Notes under the pieces: generated by a model
The model's input: the letters and a program-made list of their open reading frames with translations, nothing else
Databases searched by the model: none
Told to the model about the DNA's origin: nothing
Shown here: in pieces, positions 36,226 through 45,903 of the stretch
How positions within the stretch are numbered: the stretch's first letter is position 1
Layout of the letters: each line of letters starts with the position of its first letter
NCBI GenBank assembly: GCA_021772985.1
Contig: JAJFKX010000051.1
Coordinates: 1-63,824 of the forward strand
Direction: 5' to 3'
Length of the DNA: 63,824 nucleotides
Source of the DNA: Gammaproteobacteria bacterium
Lineage (GTDB): Bacteria; Pseudomonadota; Gammaproteobacteria; Xanthomonadales; Wenzhouxiangellaceae
Translations under genes and position numbers: made by a program

Positions 36226-37533
36226 ATGTCTAATTATCATATCAATGCCCTTGGTGAAGCACTACGGCTGCTAAGTAACAGTCCATTTCTGCCGGCGGCG
36301 GTTAACCATTTGCGCAAAAACACCGCCACAATCAATACAGATTTGCACCAGTCGGTGGTTGCTGAGATACCAGCTTTTTCGCAATCCCACAATCCAGATG
36401 TTCTGCCTGATTTGGCTCGCCACAGCGATCAACATACTTTTGAAATACTTCGATTATTGAGTGGCGGTCAGCTCAGCGAATTCGCTTTTGTGCGTAAACA
36501 TGCGCAACGGCGTGCTGGTCAACGGTTTCCATTAGAAGCCCTTTTGCACGCTTATCGTTGTGGCCACAAAACCTTTTCGCGATGGTTACGCGAAGCAGCA
36601 CTGGCAACATTGTCGTCCCCTGATGAAGCCCGGCAAGTGGTCACTGCGATAGCAGATTTCACACTCGAATATACCGATGCAATCAGCACAATCGCGGCCA
36701 AAGCGTATGTCGCTCAAGTTCGATTGTTGGCTGATGTCGCCGGTGATCAGCGGGCAGAATTGCTGACCCTTTTACTTGATGGATACGATGAATCGGATGG
36801 CCGAATAGAGAAGATGCTGCGCAACACAGGTTATCTTGATAGACGGCATAGTTTTTGTGTGGTGTTAGCACAGTCCGTGGATCCTGCAGAAATGTTCAAC
36901 TCGATCCGCGCCCGACGGCTGGCTGAAACCATAGATAAAATATTCTCCGGCTCACGTACCCGCAGGCTTATTGACGTGCGTGATAATAAAGTGACCATTG
37001 TTTTTTCCGATATTCGTCGTACCTCCGGCTGGACATCACCGCACACTGAGTTGGCCGAACGGTTATCACCGAAGTTATGCCTGGCTGGCAACGCAGTCTT
37101 GATCGGTGTTAGTAACGATGTCCCATCAACGTCACAGATTCCAGCTGCTTATAGACAGGCATTACTGGCTTTGGAGCTTGCCAACTTAACGCACCGTGTA
37201 ATTCGGTTTTCGGAACTATCAACTCAGCAATTGATGCTGCATCTGGCGGGGGAAGAATTTCAACGGCTTCTGCCAGCATGGGCCAATCAGTTCTTCATGA
37301 TTGATGAAAAATCCGGTGGTGCTTTAAGCAAAACCTTGCATGCCTACGCAAATGCAGATATGAATACCTTGAAGGCTGCCGAATATTTGTCAGTGCACCC
37401 CAATACCATCTATTCCAGGTTTCAAAAAATTTTAGATATCACAGGATTACAGCCACGGCATTATCACGCACTAACTGAATTGCTTATCGTTTCCTACTGT
37501 CAACCACAAGCTAAAACTATTGAACATAAATAA
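36226..37533 (+). CDS. PucR/CdaR-type transcriptional regulator
   Basis: 435 residues. The N-terminal half is all-helical and resembles the RsbT co-antagonist-like sensory region of this group (FLPAAVNHLRKN, HAYRCGHKTFSRWL). A middle GGDEF-like non-catalytic domain follows, with a C-terminal PucR helix-turn-helix of about 60 residues (LSKTLHAYANADMNTLKAAEYLSVHPNTIYSRFQKI). Such proteins control purine, sugar-acid or oxidoreductase genes. Target here is probably itself and the divergent YCII gene. Confidence 0.85.
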   Translation: MSNYHINALGEALRLLSNSPFLPAAVNHLRKNTATINTDLHQSVVAEIPAFSQSHNPDVLPDLARHSDQHTFEILRLLSGGQLSEFAFVRKHAQRRAGQRFPLEALLHAYRCGHKTFSRWLREAALATLSSPDEARQVVTAIADFTLEYTDAISTIAAKAYVAQVRLLADVAGDQRAELLTLLLDGYDESDGRIEKMLRNTGYLDRRHSFCVVLAQSVDPAEMFNSIRARRLAETIDKIFSGSRTRRLIDVRDNKVTIVFSDIRRTSGWTSPHTELAERLSPKLCLAGNAVLIGVSNDVPSTSQIPAAYRQALLALELANLTHRVIRFSELSTQQLMLHLAGEEFQRLLPAWANQFFMIDEKSGGALSKTLHAYANADMNTLKAAEYLSVHPNTIYSRFQKILDITGLQPRHYHALTELLIVSYCQPQAKTIEHK

Positions 37534-37624
37534 CTTTGATAACAAAGTAAATGGCTACTGGGCACAGAAATTATGATATTAATCTATCCTCAAAGTTAAC
37601 AGCTGTTGGATATTAAATACTATT

Positions 37625-38245
37625 TCATTTCTTTGAAATTTGATATTTTTTCCATGCCTGGTAATTTTTAGGTATATCAAGCTGTTTTAATTTTTCCCAG
37701 GCACTTATCGCCTGCTCCCTGGTGGCCTGCTTTTCTGCGCTTAGGTAATTTGAAAGAAAATTGATATATCTGCCGGAGGGCGCTTGGGGAAAACCACCTT
37801 CAACCTGGCTCAATTTAATAAACTGCCTGACCAAATCTGCGTATGTTATTCGAACCCCGTGTTCTAACTGTTGTTCTCGCCACCGATTCAGGCGATACCT
37901 TGCTCCAGACTTTTGCCTTAGTTTTGGATTGATTTTTAAAGCTTCTTTTACAATAAAATCTTTTGTTTCTTTATTGCTCGTATAATGACTTACTGGAAGT
38001 TCAAGGCTTAATCCTTTTTCAATATCTTTAACCCCCTTCTTGGATAACAACTTTCTCGCCGGGTTTTTAATTTCACCCGTTCGCAAAAAATATTTGATTA
38101 GCTTTTCCAACTCATCTTTGCGTAGTTTTGAAACGGACGAAATTCCGAGTGTTTTTGCAAACGCTTTTATTTCCACCGCATACCAATAACCGTTATCAAA
38201 CGCCTGTTCAGTCATGTTTTTGGATAGTTTTGATTTAGCCGGCAT
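37625..38245 (-). CDS. SAP-domain protein with DUF6434-like C-terminus
   Basis: 206 residues, strongly basic and Lys-rich. The N-terminal SAP-like helix-extended-helix runs IKAFAKTLGISSVSKLRKDELEKLIKYFL, a DNA/RNA-binding motif. The middle has HYTSNKETKDFIVKEALKIN and RLNRWREQQLEHGVRITYADLVRQFIKLS, matching the SAP/DUF6434 small cytoplasmic proteins. It is the first gene of the long block where every gene is on the minus strand and the bases are visibly AT-richer. Confidence 0.75.
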   Translation of the reverse strand: MPAKSKLSKNMTEQAFDNGYWYAVEIKAFAKTLGISSVSKLRKDELEKLIKYFLRTGEIKNPARKLLSKKGVKDIEKGLSLELPVSHYTSNKETKDFIVKEALKINPKLRQKSGARYRLNRWREQQLEHGVRITYADLVRQFIKLSQVEGGFPQAPSGRYINFLSNYLSAEKQATREQAISAWEKLKQLDIPKNYQAWKKYQISKK

Positions 38246-38262
38246 TTTTATTCCACTTCTAA

Positions 38263-38904
38263 TTAAATAATACAGTTTTGCAGCTCTTCAATTTTACTGA
38301 CAATACAATAAGGTGATGCTGTTGATAATTCTTGATAGCCTCCAAACCCCCATAAAACCCCTATTGTGTTTAAACCATTTTGCTGTGCCGAAATAATATC
38401 AACCGCCCGATCACCTACCATAACAGCTTGAGTATCTATGCTTCCCCGCTCCAGTAACTCTGCCAGTTGCTGTTGTTTGCTTATTCCAATATCTCCACCA
38501 CTGATGAAACTGAAATACCCTGATAACTTGAATAATGCAGCAATTTTGACCGCGAAATCACGCCGCTTGGAAGTGCAAATCCCAAGCTGGATTCCGGCGT
38601 CACGTAAATTATCCAGCATTTCAACCATCCCTGGATAGATTGTATTTTCTTGGTAGCCAATATCGGCATAACGCTTTCGGTATACTTCGACCAGTTTGGG
38701 AATATGCTCAGAGGTAACATCAGGATCCAGCGTTTCGAATATTTCATCAAGCGGCGCACCGATTTCCCTGGCAATGGCCTTTTCACGCGACTCTCTGAAT
38801 CCCTGGCTTAGCAAGGCGTGATTAATGCTGCGGACAATTCCTATGCTTGGATCACTGATGGTTCCATCCAGGTCCAAGACCAGTGTTGTGCAATTAAGTG
38901 ACAT
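38263..38904 (-). CDS. HAD-superfamily hydrolase (phosphoglycolate phosphatase-like)
   Basis: 213 residues. HAD motif I LVLDLDGTISD, motif II Thr/Ser in GICTSKRRDFA, motif III Lys in ISKQQQLAELL, and motif IV MVGDRAVDI. A helical cap sits between I and II. The layout is that of Gph-type sugar-phosphate phosphatases; substrate is not determined. It ends 18 bp upstream of the SAP-domain gene start on the same strand, so the two are likely cotranscribed. Confidence 0.9.
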   Translation of the reverse strand: MSLNCTTLVLDLDGTISDPSIGIVRSINHALLSQGFRESREKAIAREIGAPLDEIFETLDPDVTSEHIPKLVEVYRKRYADIGYQENTIYPGMVEMLDNLRDAGIQLGICTSKRRDFAVKIAALFKLSGYFSFISGGDIGISKQQQLAELLERGSIDTQAVMVGDRAVDIISAQQNGLNTIGVLWGFGGYQELSTASPYCIVSKIEELQNCII

Positions 38905-39036
38905 CTAATCTTCTCAGTTTTCTGCTGAAAACTATTGTGCCGGGCAATTGATAAAAGCTCAATTCAAGCCCCACTCTCTAACGCTTGAATGCCATTTTCA
39001 ACTCAGCTAAAGCCGAGTCACTATTTAATCTTGATT

Positions 39037-40216
39037 TCATTCAATAGCAGTATTGAACACGGCCGGTACCAGCGTGTTTAACAAGTACTCGCTTTCATTC
39101 CAACCCCCAAACTGGTTGATGGCTGCCGCCACAATACGTTTTGAACCCATCTGCATTACCCAGACAATATTGATCCCTGGCCCATCACCTTCTGCTGCTA
39201 CCACCAACCCATAGGGAAACTGATACCCACGTAAAATACCCACTGCTTCACCTGCTTCACTTAGGCGCGCCTGTTCAGCCACACTCAAGACCATCGCGCG
39301 ATTGCTATCGCTGATCAAGTCACCCTGGGTCAATGCCTGTGCGAATCGTGCAAGATCCACCACGGTAGTGATAATGCCGGCTGCTCCATCACTTTGTTCT
39401 TGTGCCTGGGTTGTGTCAATAAACCCTGATGCATCAGCTTTCAGGGCAGGATCCAGACCAAAATTACGCAACAGTTCCGAATCAACTGTGTACCCATGCG
39501 CCCTGTATTGCTGCGGCTGATCAGATAAGAAATAACTATTGGCTAATCCAAGTCTGTCAAATATTTCCCGTTGCACAAACTGTTTATATGGTTCTCCTGA
39601 AACATAACTGACAATCATGCTTAACAACACATAATTGATATCTCCGTAGTAACTACTGGTTCCTGGTTCAGCCTCAGGTGGGTTTTCAGGGCTTGCAGCA
39701 AACGCGACTATTTCACTTGCCGTCCAGAATGGTTTTTCATTGCGCTCCGGGCCAATATACCTGGCAAGGTATTTTTGATTGTTGTTTGGTGAATAAAGGC
39801 CACTGGTATGTTGCAACAAATGATGTACTTTAATATCTTCTACAAAAGGTATATTTTTTATTACATCCTGCGGTAACAATTGCGTTAAGTTTGTATCTAA
39901 GGCCAACTGCTTGCGATCAACCAGTATCAACGCTGCTGCTGCGGTAAATGCTTTGGTAGTGCTTGCTGCATGCAACTTTATCATCAGGCTGCATCTTTTG
40001 CATAGTGCTACGGTCAGCATACCCTGCCGCACCGCTTAATATGTCGCCATCAGGCTTGATCAGCGCAATAGTAATTCCGGGAAAACCCTCTTTAATGGCT
40101 TTTACTGCAATAGCATCTATCTCCGGGCTTTGCTGGACTGAGAAATTTGTATTTTTACTGCCTTCACACCCGAATAGCATTAAACTTATTACTGCCAATT
40201 CAATAATTATTTTCAT
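39037..40216 (-). pseudogene. Frameshifted beta-lactamase-family serine hydrolase lipoprotein
   Basis: Two overlapping frames together make one protein. The N-terminal part starts at 40216 with a lipoprotein signal (VISLMLFGC, lipobox LFGC) and reads through GITIALIKPDG and MQKMQPDDK. The other frame continues LHAASTTKAFTAAAAL with the catalytic S-T-T-K, then TSGLYS, a YGDINY motif and an end at 39037. One extra base near 39976-39979 (AAAGTTGC on the minus strand) causes the break; removing it rejoins the frames. So the gene is broken, or the sequence has a single-base error. All catalytic motifs are otherwise intact. Confidence 0.85.
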
Positions 40217-40255
40217 CGTTCTTTTTCCTATTATTTAATTGATAGCAAGTTCACA

Positions 40256-41299
40256 TCAAAGCTTGTCCAGTATTGCTTCTGTGGTTTTATTGAAGCGGAT
40301 TAAGTCCAGTTTATTTTGTTGATGATATAAAGACATATATTCTGTAAATATAATCTTTATATCGCCGCTCATCAGCTTTACCAGCGCCGTATTATTTGTA
40401 TGAGTCTGCAATGCCTTCAGCATATAGTAACCGACATAATATAATGGGCTGTCGTAATAGCCGGATAATCCAATTAAATATAATTGTTGTGAGTCAACAC
40501 CCGGGTCCGTAAATGCTTGTTGAATAAGCGCTTCAAATAATGCGAAGTTCGGCTTTATTCTTCGCATATTGGTTTTATATTCATTGCGGTTAAAAGTAAT
40601 GTATGTGCCGTTCCCCTCCAGCTCACCGAAATCTGCTACCAGACTTGCGGCTCCTTCTTGAGTCATATCAAACAACAACGACCTGACTCGCTCGGATGAC
40701 TGATTGTCCGTTGGCGTTTTACGCATAAATATTCCCTGTGCCACATGATATAACTCGTGTGCAGATAAGTAGATCAGTCCAAGGTAATCTTCTTTAATGC
40801 AGCGTAAATCAACATAAAAGCTGGTTCCCTCTATCACCCAACCACAGGAATTGCTGCCAGCCATCAAGAATATGGTTGCATCAAATTTTAGATCTTCAGG
40901 AATATATGGTGTAATTAATTTTATGACTTCGCCGGCAGCCGAATCGGGCGCTTGTTTAATAGTATTGATGGTTGCTCTTATCGCTGCCTGGTTTTCGATG
41001 ACAGCAGCAAATCTGACTGGATCATCAGCGAGTGGTGTGCCGGCTACTGCCTGATTTAAACTGTTTAAATACTGGTCGGCTGTTACCCTTTTATCAAATT
41101 GAGCATTGTGTTTCAGTTGATCTATTATGGCAGGGTGTGCTATCAATTCACGGGCTTTTTGCTCATCCCAATTCCCCGACTCAAGCATATCCAAAACAGT
41201 TTCACTGGGAGTGAAATCAAAATGAATGCTGATTTCCGGCGCTGCATACAGATTCGAAAGCCACAACGCCAGAATTATAACCTTGACAGTACCCCGCAT
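40256..41299 (-). CDS. Secreted putative zinc peptidase (DUF5700-like)
   Basis: 347 residues with a signal peptide (VIILALWLSNLYAAPE). A HELYH zinc-binding sequence (LSAHELYHVAQG) is the HExxH motif. It is preceded by GWVIEGTSFYVDLRCIKEDYLGLIY and followed by GAASLVADFGE, where Glu may be the third ligand. The layout matches the DUF5700 putative zinc-dependent peptidases. Neighbouring serine hydrolase is in the same direction, 39 bp downstream. Confidence 0.8.
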   Translation of the reverse strand: MRGTVKVIILALWLSNLYAAPEISIHFDFTPSETVLDMLESGNWDEQKARELIAHPAIIDQLKHNAQFDKRVTADQYLNSLNQAVAGTPLADDPVRFAAVIENQAAIRATINTIKQAPDSAAGEVIKLITPYIPEDLKFDATIFLMAGSNSCGWVIEGTSFYVDLRCIKEDYLGLIYLSAHELYHVAQGIFMRKTPTDNQSSERVRSLLFDMTQEGAASLVADFGELEGNGTYITFNRNEYKTNMRRIKPNFALFEALIQQAFTDPGVDSQQLYLIGLSGYYDSPLYYVGYYMLKALQTHTNNTALVKLMSGDIKIIFTEYMSLYHQQNKLDLIRFNKTTEAILDKL

Positions 41300-41885
41300 G
41301 CACAGCTCCTTATCAGGATTGAGTCAGGCTGATTAGATACCGAGCACCGGCTGGTGGTTTAAATCGTTTCTTTATTCTTCAATAACTGCGAAATGCACTC
41401 GGCTCGCTTATGCATAACTATTATTCATTAGTGCCAACCCCTTATGGGCCTGACTACGATAGGTGGTTTTGAAACTGCTAACTGAACGGTTGATAAAATC
41501 CTCTACTGTTCGGCTTTTGGCCAGTTCCAGGTTTTCTGCCGAAAGTCCCAGGCTTTCAGTATTCTGAAGTGCCCTTTCAGGCTGGCATACCCGTGAGTTC
41601 CTTGCATATCGCATTTCTTCTTATTGTTCTGGCCGGGCTCTTGCCCAATGAGAAAAGATAGGCGCATACCCCCCATATCCTTATGGTTATTATTTTTGGC
41701 TCTATGAATAAGTATGCGCCTATGTTGTTGTAGGCGACGGTCGGCACATGAATACAACACCGATACACGAATTGGATCCTGTCCGCCTCATTTGCCCTGG
41801 GTAAAACCCCTGAACCTGAGGCCCGACAACAAGGCTGTACCCGCCTGGTTAAAGTATTGCTGATCTATAACTGTTACTTTATGAG
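41300..41885. other. Gene-poor interval with palindromic repeat
   Basis: About 590 bp. It contains the first copy of a palindromic repeat (41651-41737). Several 60-85-codon minus-strand frames overlap it, and none shows family features. One (41408-41614) reads sensibly in its second half but has no recognisable homology. It may be a decayed cassette. Confidence 0.4.
41651..41737. repeat. Palindromic repeat family A, copy 1
   Basis: Perfect 12-bp inverted arms ATAGGCGCATAC (41658-41669) and GTATGCGCCTAT (41712-41723), followed by GTTGTTGTAGGCGAC. A second copy in the same orientation is at 44197-44286 and shares about three quarters of its bases. The two copies flank the amidohydrolase gene 41955-43883. 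Confidence 0.8.
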
Positions 41886-41909
41886 TGCCCGCAACTGGTG
41901 TTGCGGGCA
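41886..41909 (-). terminator. Hairpin after the amidohydrolase-3 gene
   Basis: TGCCCGCAAC (41886-41895), loop TGGT, GTTGCGGGCA (41900-41909): a perfect 10-bp stem 45 bp beyond the stop of the minus-strand gene. No T tract follows on the minus strand, so termination is inferred from position only. Confidence 0.5.
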
Positions 41910-41954
41910 TCTATATAGATTGCAGTACCCAAACACTGTCTGCCAATATTAAAA

Positions 41955-43883
41955 CTAATTGGGATCCTGGTTAATCAGTGGCAAATAGTGACCGCCAACA
42001 ATAGTGCCGGACACCTTAATATCCAATATTCGCTCTTCATCAACCTTGAATAAGTCTTCAGCCAAAAGGGTGAAGTCCGCCATCATTCCTGTTTTGATTT
42101 GCCCCTTGCTGAAATCATTATCCAGGTGTGCCGCGTAAACCGTAACGCCTTTTAGCGCCTGTTCTCTGCTGACCCTTTCCGATGGTGAAACAACGCCGCA
42201 TTTATTGGTATCGTAGGTCGTGCTTTCCGATGGTAGTGAGCCCGGCTCCAGCTGACAGTTTCCGGTCTCATTACCCAGTTTTTTGCTATGCCGGGTAACA
42301 GCTGTCCAAATCAAACGCAATGGTGATAGTGGTGATACATAGGCATCAGAATGTAAGCCTACTTCCAAGCCTAAATCCAAGGCTGTTTTTACCGGGCTTA
42401 TGGCTTCAGCTACCGCAGGTGGTAACAATTGGTTGTAATAAATCTCGCCCCAGTAATAAACATGGTTGATCAGAATGTTGGCTTTTATTCCCCACTCAGC
42501 CATAAATTCAAGTTGTTTGCTGGTAGCGATCTGGCAGTGCTCAATTCGTGGACCCGCTTCACGCATTTGTTCCGGCGAAGGATAAACTGTCTTTAATGCA
42601 TCCAATGCTATTTGAATGGCCGAAGTGCTGTTGGCATGAATCATTGGTTGTCGCCGCTGATTTTTATAAGTGCGCAACCGCCATGCCAACTGTTCCTCAG
42701 TCAAATTCAGCACGCCATCAATACTGCCATTGAAATAAATATCAAACCCTTCTGCAAGATAGGGTGGTTGATAGGCTGTTCCACCCTGTAAAGATCCATC
42801 GACTACATATTTCACAGCACCAATTCGCAAACGGCGATTTACCTGCGGTTCATTAGTGAACTTGTCGGTAAGTGCTATGGTGTTCAAGGCGAACTCTGAC
42901 TCAAAGTAAGGATGCACAACCAGCCGGACCGGCATTTCCTCAAGCGAGCGTTCAGTCGTCACTTTATAGTAAGTTGCCAAGTCCCCTTCAACCGCACCAG
43001 TCATTGCATCGGTAATAGTTGTACAACCTACCGAATGCGCCTGCTTGGCTATATTTAATGTGGCCTGTTCTAATACTTTGGGGTCGGTGGGTGTCAATCC
43101 GGTTTTAACCAGGGTATTGATTAAATACCCGATACCTTCATTTTCCTGAACAACCCCGGTGAATTTACCATCTTTTTTAGGGAAGTAGGTTTCAACACTG
43201 CTGCTGGTTTCCAATCCTGGGTTATTTTCGAAAATGGCATTCAGCAAGTGTGTATTCACATACCAGATATGCATCGAGTTATGTTCAACCAACACGTAAA
43301 TATTTGCTGGTTGTGAGCCAACTTGCTGGCCGATCTGATCCAATACACTAAGCCATGTTTGTGTCGTTGGTACCGGTTGGCTTAATGGGTCTACGTTATA
43401 GCCCAGGACCAGGTGCTTTTCAGCATCTGCACTTTCCGCCTGCAGCCGATCGTTTAATGCTTGCTGCAAACTATCTACATTTTCACTATTCCGCAGGTCC
43501 ACCCCGCCCATTTGCAATAGACCATCCAACAACGGATGCATATGGCATTCATAAAACCCTGGGTATAAGTAACCCTTTAGGTGACTTATGTGCTGGTTGT
43601 TTTGGGCAGATTTATAGTCTTCAGTTTGTTTAAATGAATCCCACTCTTTTTCATTGTATACCTTTTGAATAGTCTCCCCATGAACCATCACTGCTTGTGC
43701 ATGCGGTTTGTCTTGATCGAGCGTGTAAATTTTATTGGCGACATAGTACCTGGGCTGCTCTAAACTGCTGATAGGGTCTTGTTCAGGTGGGGTACTATGG
43801 ATATTGGCTTTTTGCTTTTGGTATGGCAGGTATCCGAGAATCGAATTAACGCAACCACAGCCTTTGTGATGAAAATGTGACAT
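41955..43883 (-). CDS. Amidohydrolase family 3 protein (YtcJ-like)
   Basis: 642 residues from MSHFHHKGCGC after a GAGGGAG ribosome site. The fold is seen in YLYPGFYECHMHPL (HxH metal motif), GCTTITDAMTGAV, IGAVKYVVDGSLQGGTAYQPPY, PMIHANSTSAIQIALDAL, PRIEHCQIA, VGLHSDAYVSPLSP and the C-terminal KTGMMADFTLLAEDLF. This is the YtcJ/exoenzyme group of predicted metal-dependent hydrolases. There is no signal peptide, but the N-terminus is Cys- and His-rich. It is bracketed by two copies of repeat family A. Confidence 0.88.
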   Translation of the reverse strand: MSHFHHKGCGCVNSILGYLPYQKQKANIHSTPPEQDPISSLEQPRYYVANKIYTLDQDKPHAQAVMVHGETIQKVYNEKEWDSFKQTEDYKSAQNNQHISHLKGYLYPGFYECHMHPLLDGLLQMGGVDLRNSENVDSLQQALNDRLQAESADAEKHLVLGYNVDPLSQPVPTTQTWLSVLDQIGQQVGSQPANIYVLVEHNSMHIWYVNTHLLNAIFENNPGLETSSSVETYFPKKDGKFTGVVQENEGIGYLINTLVKTGLTPTDPKVLEQATLNIAKQAHSVGCTTITDAMTGAVEGDLATYYKVTTERSLEEMPVRLVVHPYFESEFALNTIALTDKFTNEPQVNRRLRIGAVKYVVDGSLQGGTAYQPPYLAEGFDIYFNGSIDGVLNLTEEQLAWRLRTYKNQRRQPMIHANSTSAIQIALDALKTVYPSPEQMREAGPRIEHCQIATSKQLEFMAEWGIKANILINHVYYWGEIYYNQLLPPAVAEAISPVKTALDLGLEVGLHSDAYVSPLSPLRLIWTAVTRHSKKLGNETGNCQLEPGSLPSESTTYDTNKCGVVSPSERVSREQALKGVTVYAAHLDNDFSKGQIKTGMMADFTLLAEDLFKVDEERILDIKVSGTIVGGHYLPLINQDPN

Positions 43884-44467
43884 AGAAATTCTCCCTCTTT
43901 TGTCGTTTAGATAGCAACCTTTCACGCACGCGCTTTTAGATTACTTCTGCTGGTAAAACCCTTTTAGTGAATCTTGGATGAACACCCAAAACCCGTATCA
44001 ACAATCTTACACCATCTATGTTGATCAGTGTGTTGCTTATTCAATACAAACCCCAACACCCTAAGGTTGATGCTGGCCATGTCATACCGAACTGGAACCA
44101 GCACTAATTCCATGCTGAGCTAACGGGTGAGGTTATGTGCTGTGTGAGAATTATTCTTCACAGCTGTTTATCGCTATTTCCCATTGCTTCTTAAAAAGAA
44201 AAAACAGGCGCATACCCCCAACCAATTCCTTGTGGTTATTTTTCTGACTCTAAGGTTAATCTGCGCCTATGTTGTTATAGGCGACAGAATACCCCTGTAT
44301 TCAACATGCTTTTGTGAGCTGGATGAGCAATGTTCAGATAACGGTAAACAGGTCCATGTTGATGGACCTTTATCGGTTATACCTGGTTTTCAACAGTTCC
44401 CGTTGTGATTGTGCTATTCAGCCAACTATCCACAATAAGGCCAGCATTCATTTTTTCATTTACATTA
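43884..44467. other. Gene-free interval with second family-A repeat
   Basis: About 580 bp. It includes the promoter region for the amidohydrolase and the second palindromic repeat at 44197-44286. The 44110-44170 stretch (AATTATTCTTCACAG) and the bases after the repeat show no gene. Short frames on the plus strand lack ribosome sites and family features. Confidence 0.4.
44197..44286. repeat. Palindromic repeat family A, copy 2
   Basis: AGAAAAAACAGGCGCATACC, CCCA, then TTCCTTGTGGTTATTTTTCT and a right part CTGCGCCTATGTTGTTATAG followed by GCGAC. It aligns along its whole length with 41651-41737 in the same orientation. The right arm has lost some pairing (CTGCGCCTA). Confidence 0.8.
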
Positions 44468-44890
44468 TCATTCAAATAACGGTTCCAGTGCATCCAGGAA
44501 TTCAATAGAGTTTATTTTCCATTCATCACGTGGTTTATAAAAGTCGATTTTCCAATAAATAGAATGATTTTCAAATTTATGCAGATAGTAAAACCTTAAA
44601 AATGATTGGGCTATTCTTTCCTGCTTGATAAACTCTCTGCCGACCGCTTGGCCAAAGCGTTGGTCAACAATGGTCCATTGTTGAAGAATGGCATTGATCA
44701 ATCCATCAACTTCCAAGTCCGGTATTGGCCAATAAGGTCTGGCAGTATTCAACCCCTGTTCAAATTGTTTACTGACAAATTGATCCATTAATCCATCTGC
44801 AAATGACCTGACTTCATTTTCAGATTTAAAACCTTCTGCGCTGGCAAAGTTTGTAACCAGCACCAGCACCAAACATATAATGTTTCTCAT
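44468..44890 (-). CDS. Secreted small protein of unknown function
   Basis: 140 residues with a signal peptide (IICLVLVLVTNFASAEGF). The mature part is helical then beta: VRSFADGLMDQFVSKQFEQG, IPDLEVDGLINAILQQWTIV, FLRFYYLHKFENHSIYWKID, FYKPRDEWKINSIEFLDALE. The ending, a strand-rich W-K-I-D-F-Y-K-x-x-D-E-W-K-I-N, is like NTF2/DUF4864-type folds, but no family is assigned with confidence. Confidence 0.65.
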   Translation of the reverse strand: MRNIICLVLVLVTNFASAEGFKSENEVRSFADGLMDQFVSKQFEQGLNTARPYWPIPDLEVDGLINAILQQWTIVDQRFGQAVGREFIKQERIAQSFLRFYYLHKFENHSIYWKIDFYKPRDEWKINSIEFLDALEPLFE

Positions 44891-44942
44891 ATTATTATTC
44901 TCTTTTTGTATTACTTTATAAGTTAGCTTGTTCTTTAATTAA

Positions 44943-45428
44943 TCAACACACACTTATTACTCTAGGCAGCCTGGATGCCTTCCCGGTATAAGCGTGGCCT
45001 TCCTCGACCAAATACTTAAATGCTGCCAATGAATCTGCGCCTAGCTTCTTTGACCATAAATACATAAACGGCAGCAGTAATTTACCAAACATACCACCTT
45101 TAAGGGTTACTTCTGCCTCTGAGGTCAATAAGGTTTTTCCATTGACAGCTTGTATTGACCAACTATTCTTTGCAAACTTTATCATCGGGGCATTGCAGGC
45201 TTGATAAGTAAATGAGTAACCTTCATGCCATTCGGTAAAGTCTTCTTTTACCTGTATATTGGCACCCAATTCACAAACTCTAACTGTACCAACTCCGGTT
45301 GTTTGGGCGCCAACACACTTTGCAGATGCAATGGGAGCTACCCACATGTGAATATTGGCTATATCTGATAATACTTCCCAGACTTTATCTTTTGGGGCTT
45401 CTATGCAAGCTGTGCTTCTCAGTTTCAT
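44943..45428 (-). CDS. SRPBCC-family (START-like) protein
   Basis: 161 residues. The N-terminus RSTACIEAPKDKVWEVLSDIANIHMWVAPI is the polyketide-cyclase/SRPBCC signature, followed by GVGTVRVCEL, DFTEWHEGYSFTY and a long C-terminal helix (FKYLVEEG). These proteins bind hydrophobic ligands; ligand is unknown. It ends 52 bp before the next minus gene. Confidence 0.85.
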   Translation of the reverse strand: MKLRSTACIEAPKDKVWEVLSDIANIHMWVAPIASAKCVGAQTTGVGTVRVCELGANIQVKEDFTEWHEGYSFTYQACNAPMIKFAKNSWSIQAVNGKTLLTSEAEVTLKGGMFGKLLLPFMYLWSKKLGADSLAAFKYLVEEGHAYTGKASRLPRVISVC

Positions 45429-45443
45429 ATGTGTGTTTTCAGT

Positions 45444-45848
45444 CTAATTTTGGGGATGCCCAATTGCTGTCCTAAACGCTTTTTTATCCTTTGGCGAAAC
45501 CAGGATATAGTTGCCATTGGCATAATCTATTCGCAGCCGATCCAGTGAAAGTGCCGGGCTTGACCATGAACTTCTTGTCTCTTGCACTGAAGTTATTGAA
45601 GCTAACGGTATTGTCCATGAAAAAGGCCCGGAACGGACCAGCAGCTCACTGGTCGTGACCGTATAATGGGTTGATAAAAATATCCATATTGGAACCGCTG
45701 CACCCACTGACAGCAGTGCCAGTGCAGCAATATAACTTGTCATTCCACCTTTGCCGATACTAAACAATGTGGCGCCAATCGAGACTCCGATTGCAATTAC
45801 CAGGACAAGCAGCAACCAGGTATCAATTTTTGATGCGAATTGTTCCAT
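45444..45848 (-). CDS. PH-domain membrane protein
   Basis: 134 residues: two N-terminal hydrophobic segments (LLLVLVIAIGVSIGATLF and YIAALALLSVGAAVPIWIFL). A bacterial PH domain follows (THYTVTTSELLVRSGPFSWTIPLASITSVQETRS, YANGNYILVSPKDKKAFRTAI). It lies 15 bp upstream of the SRPBCC gene and is likely in the same transcript. Confidence 0.8.
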   Translation of the reverse strand: MEQFASKIDTWLLLVLVIAIGVSIGATLFSIGKGGMTSYIAALALLSVGAAVPIWIFLSTHYTVTTSELLVRSGPFSWTIPLASITSVQETRSSWSSPALSLDRLRIDYANGNYILVSPKDKKAFRTAIGHPQN

Positions 45849-45903
45849 ATTTTTTAACCTGCATATGTTTTACCGCTGGTATTTACTGATAAGAATACTG
45901 ATT

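Noticed and set aside
41408-41614. 68-codon minus-strand ORF before the family-A repeat
   Set aside because: The second half reads like protein, but there is no start signal or family match; reported only as part of the gene-poor interval.
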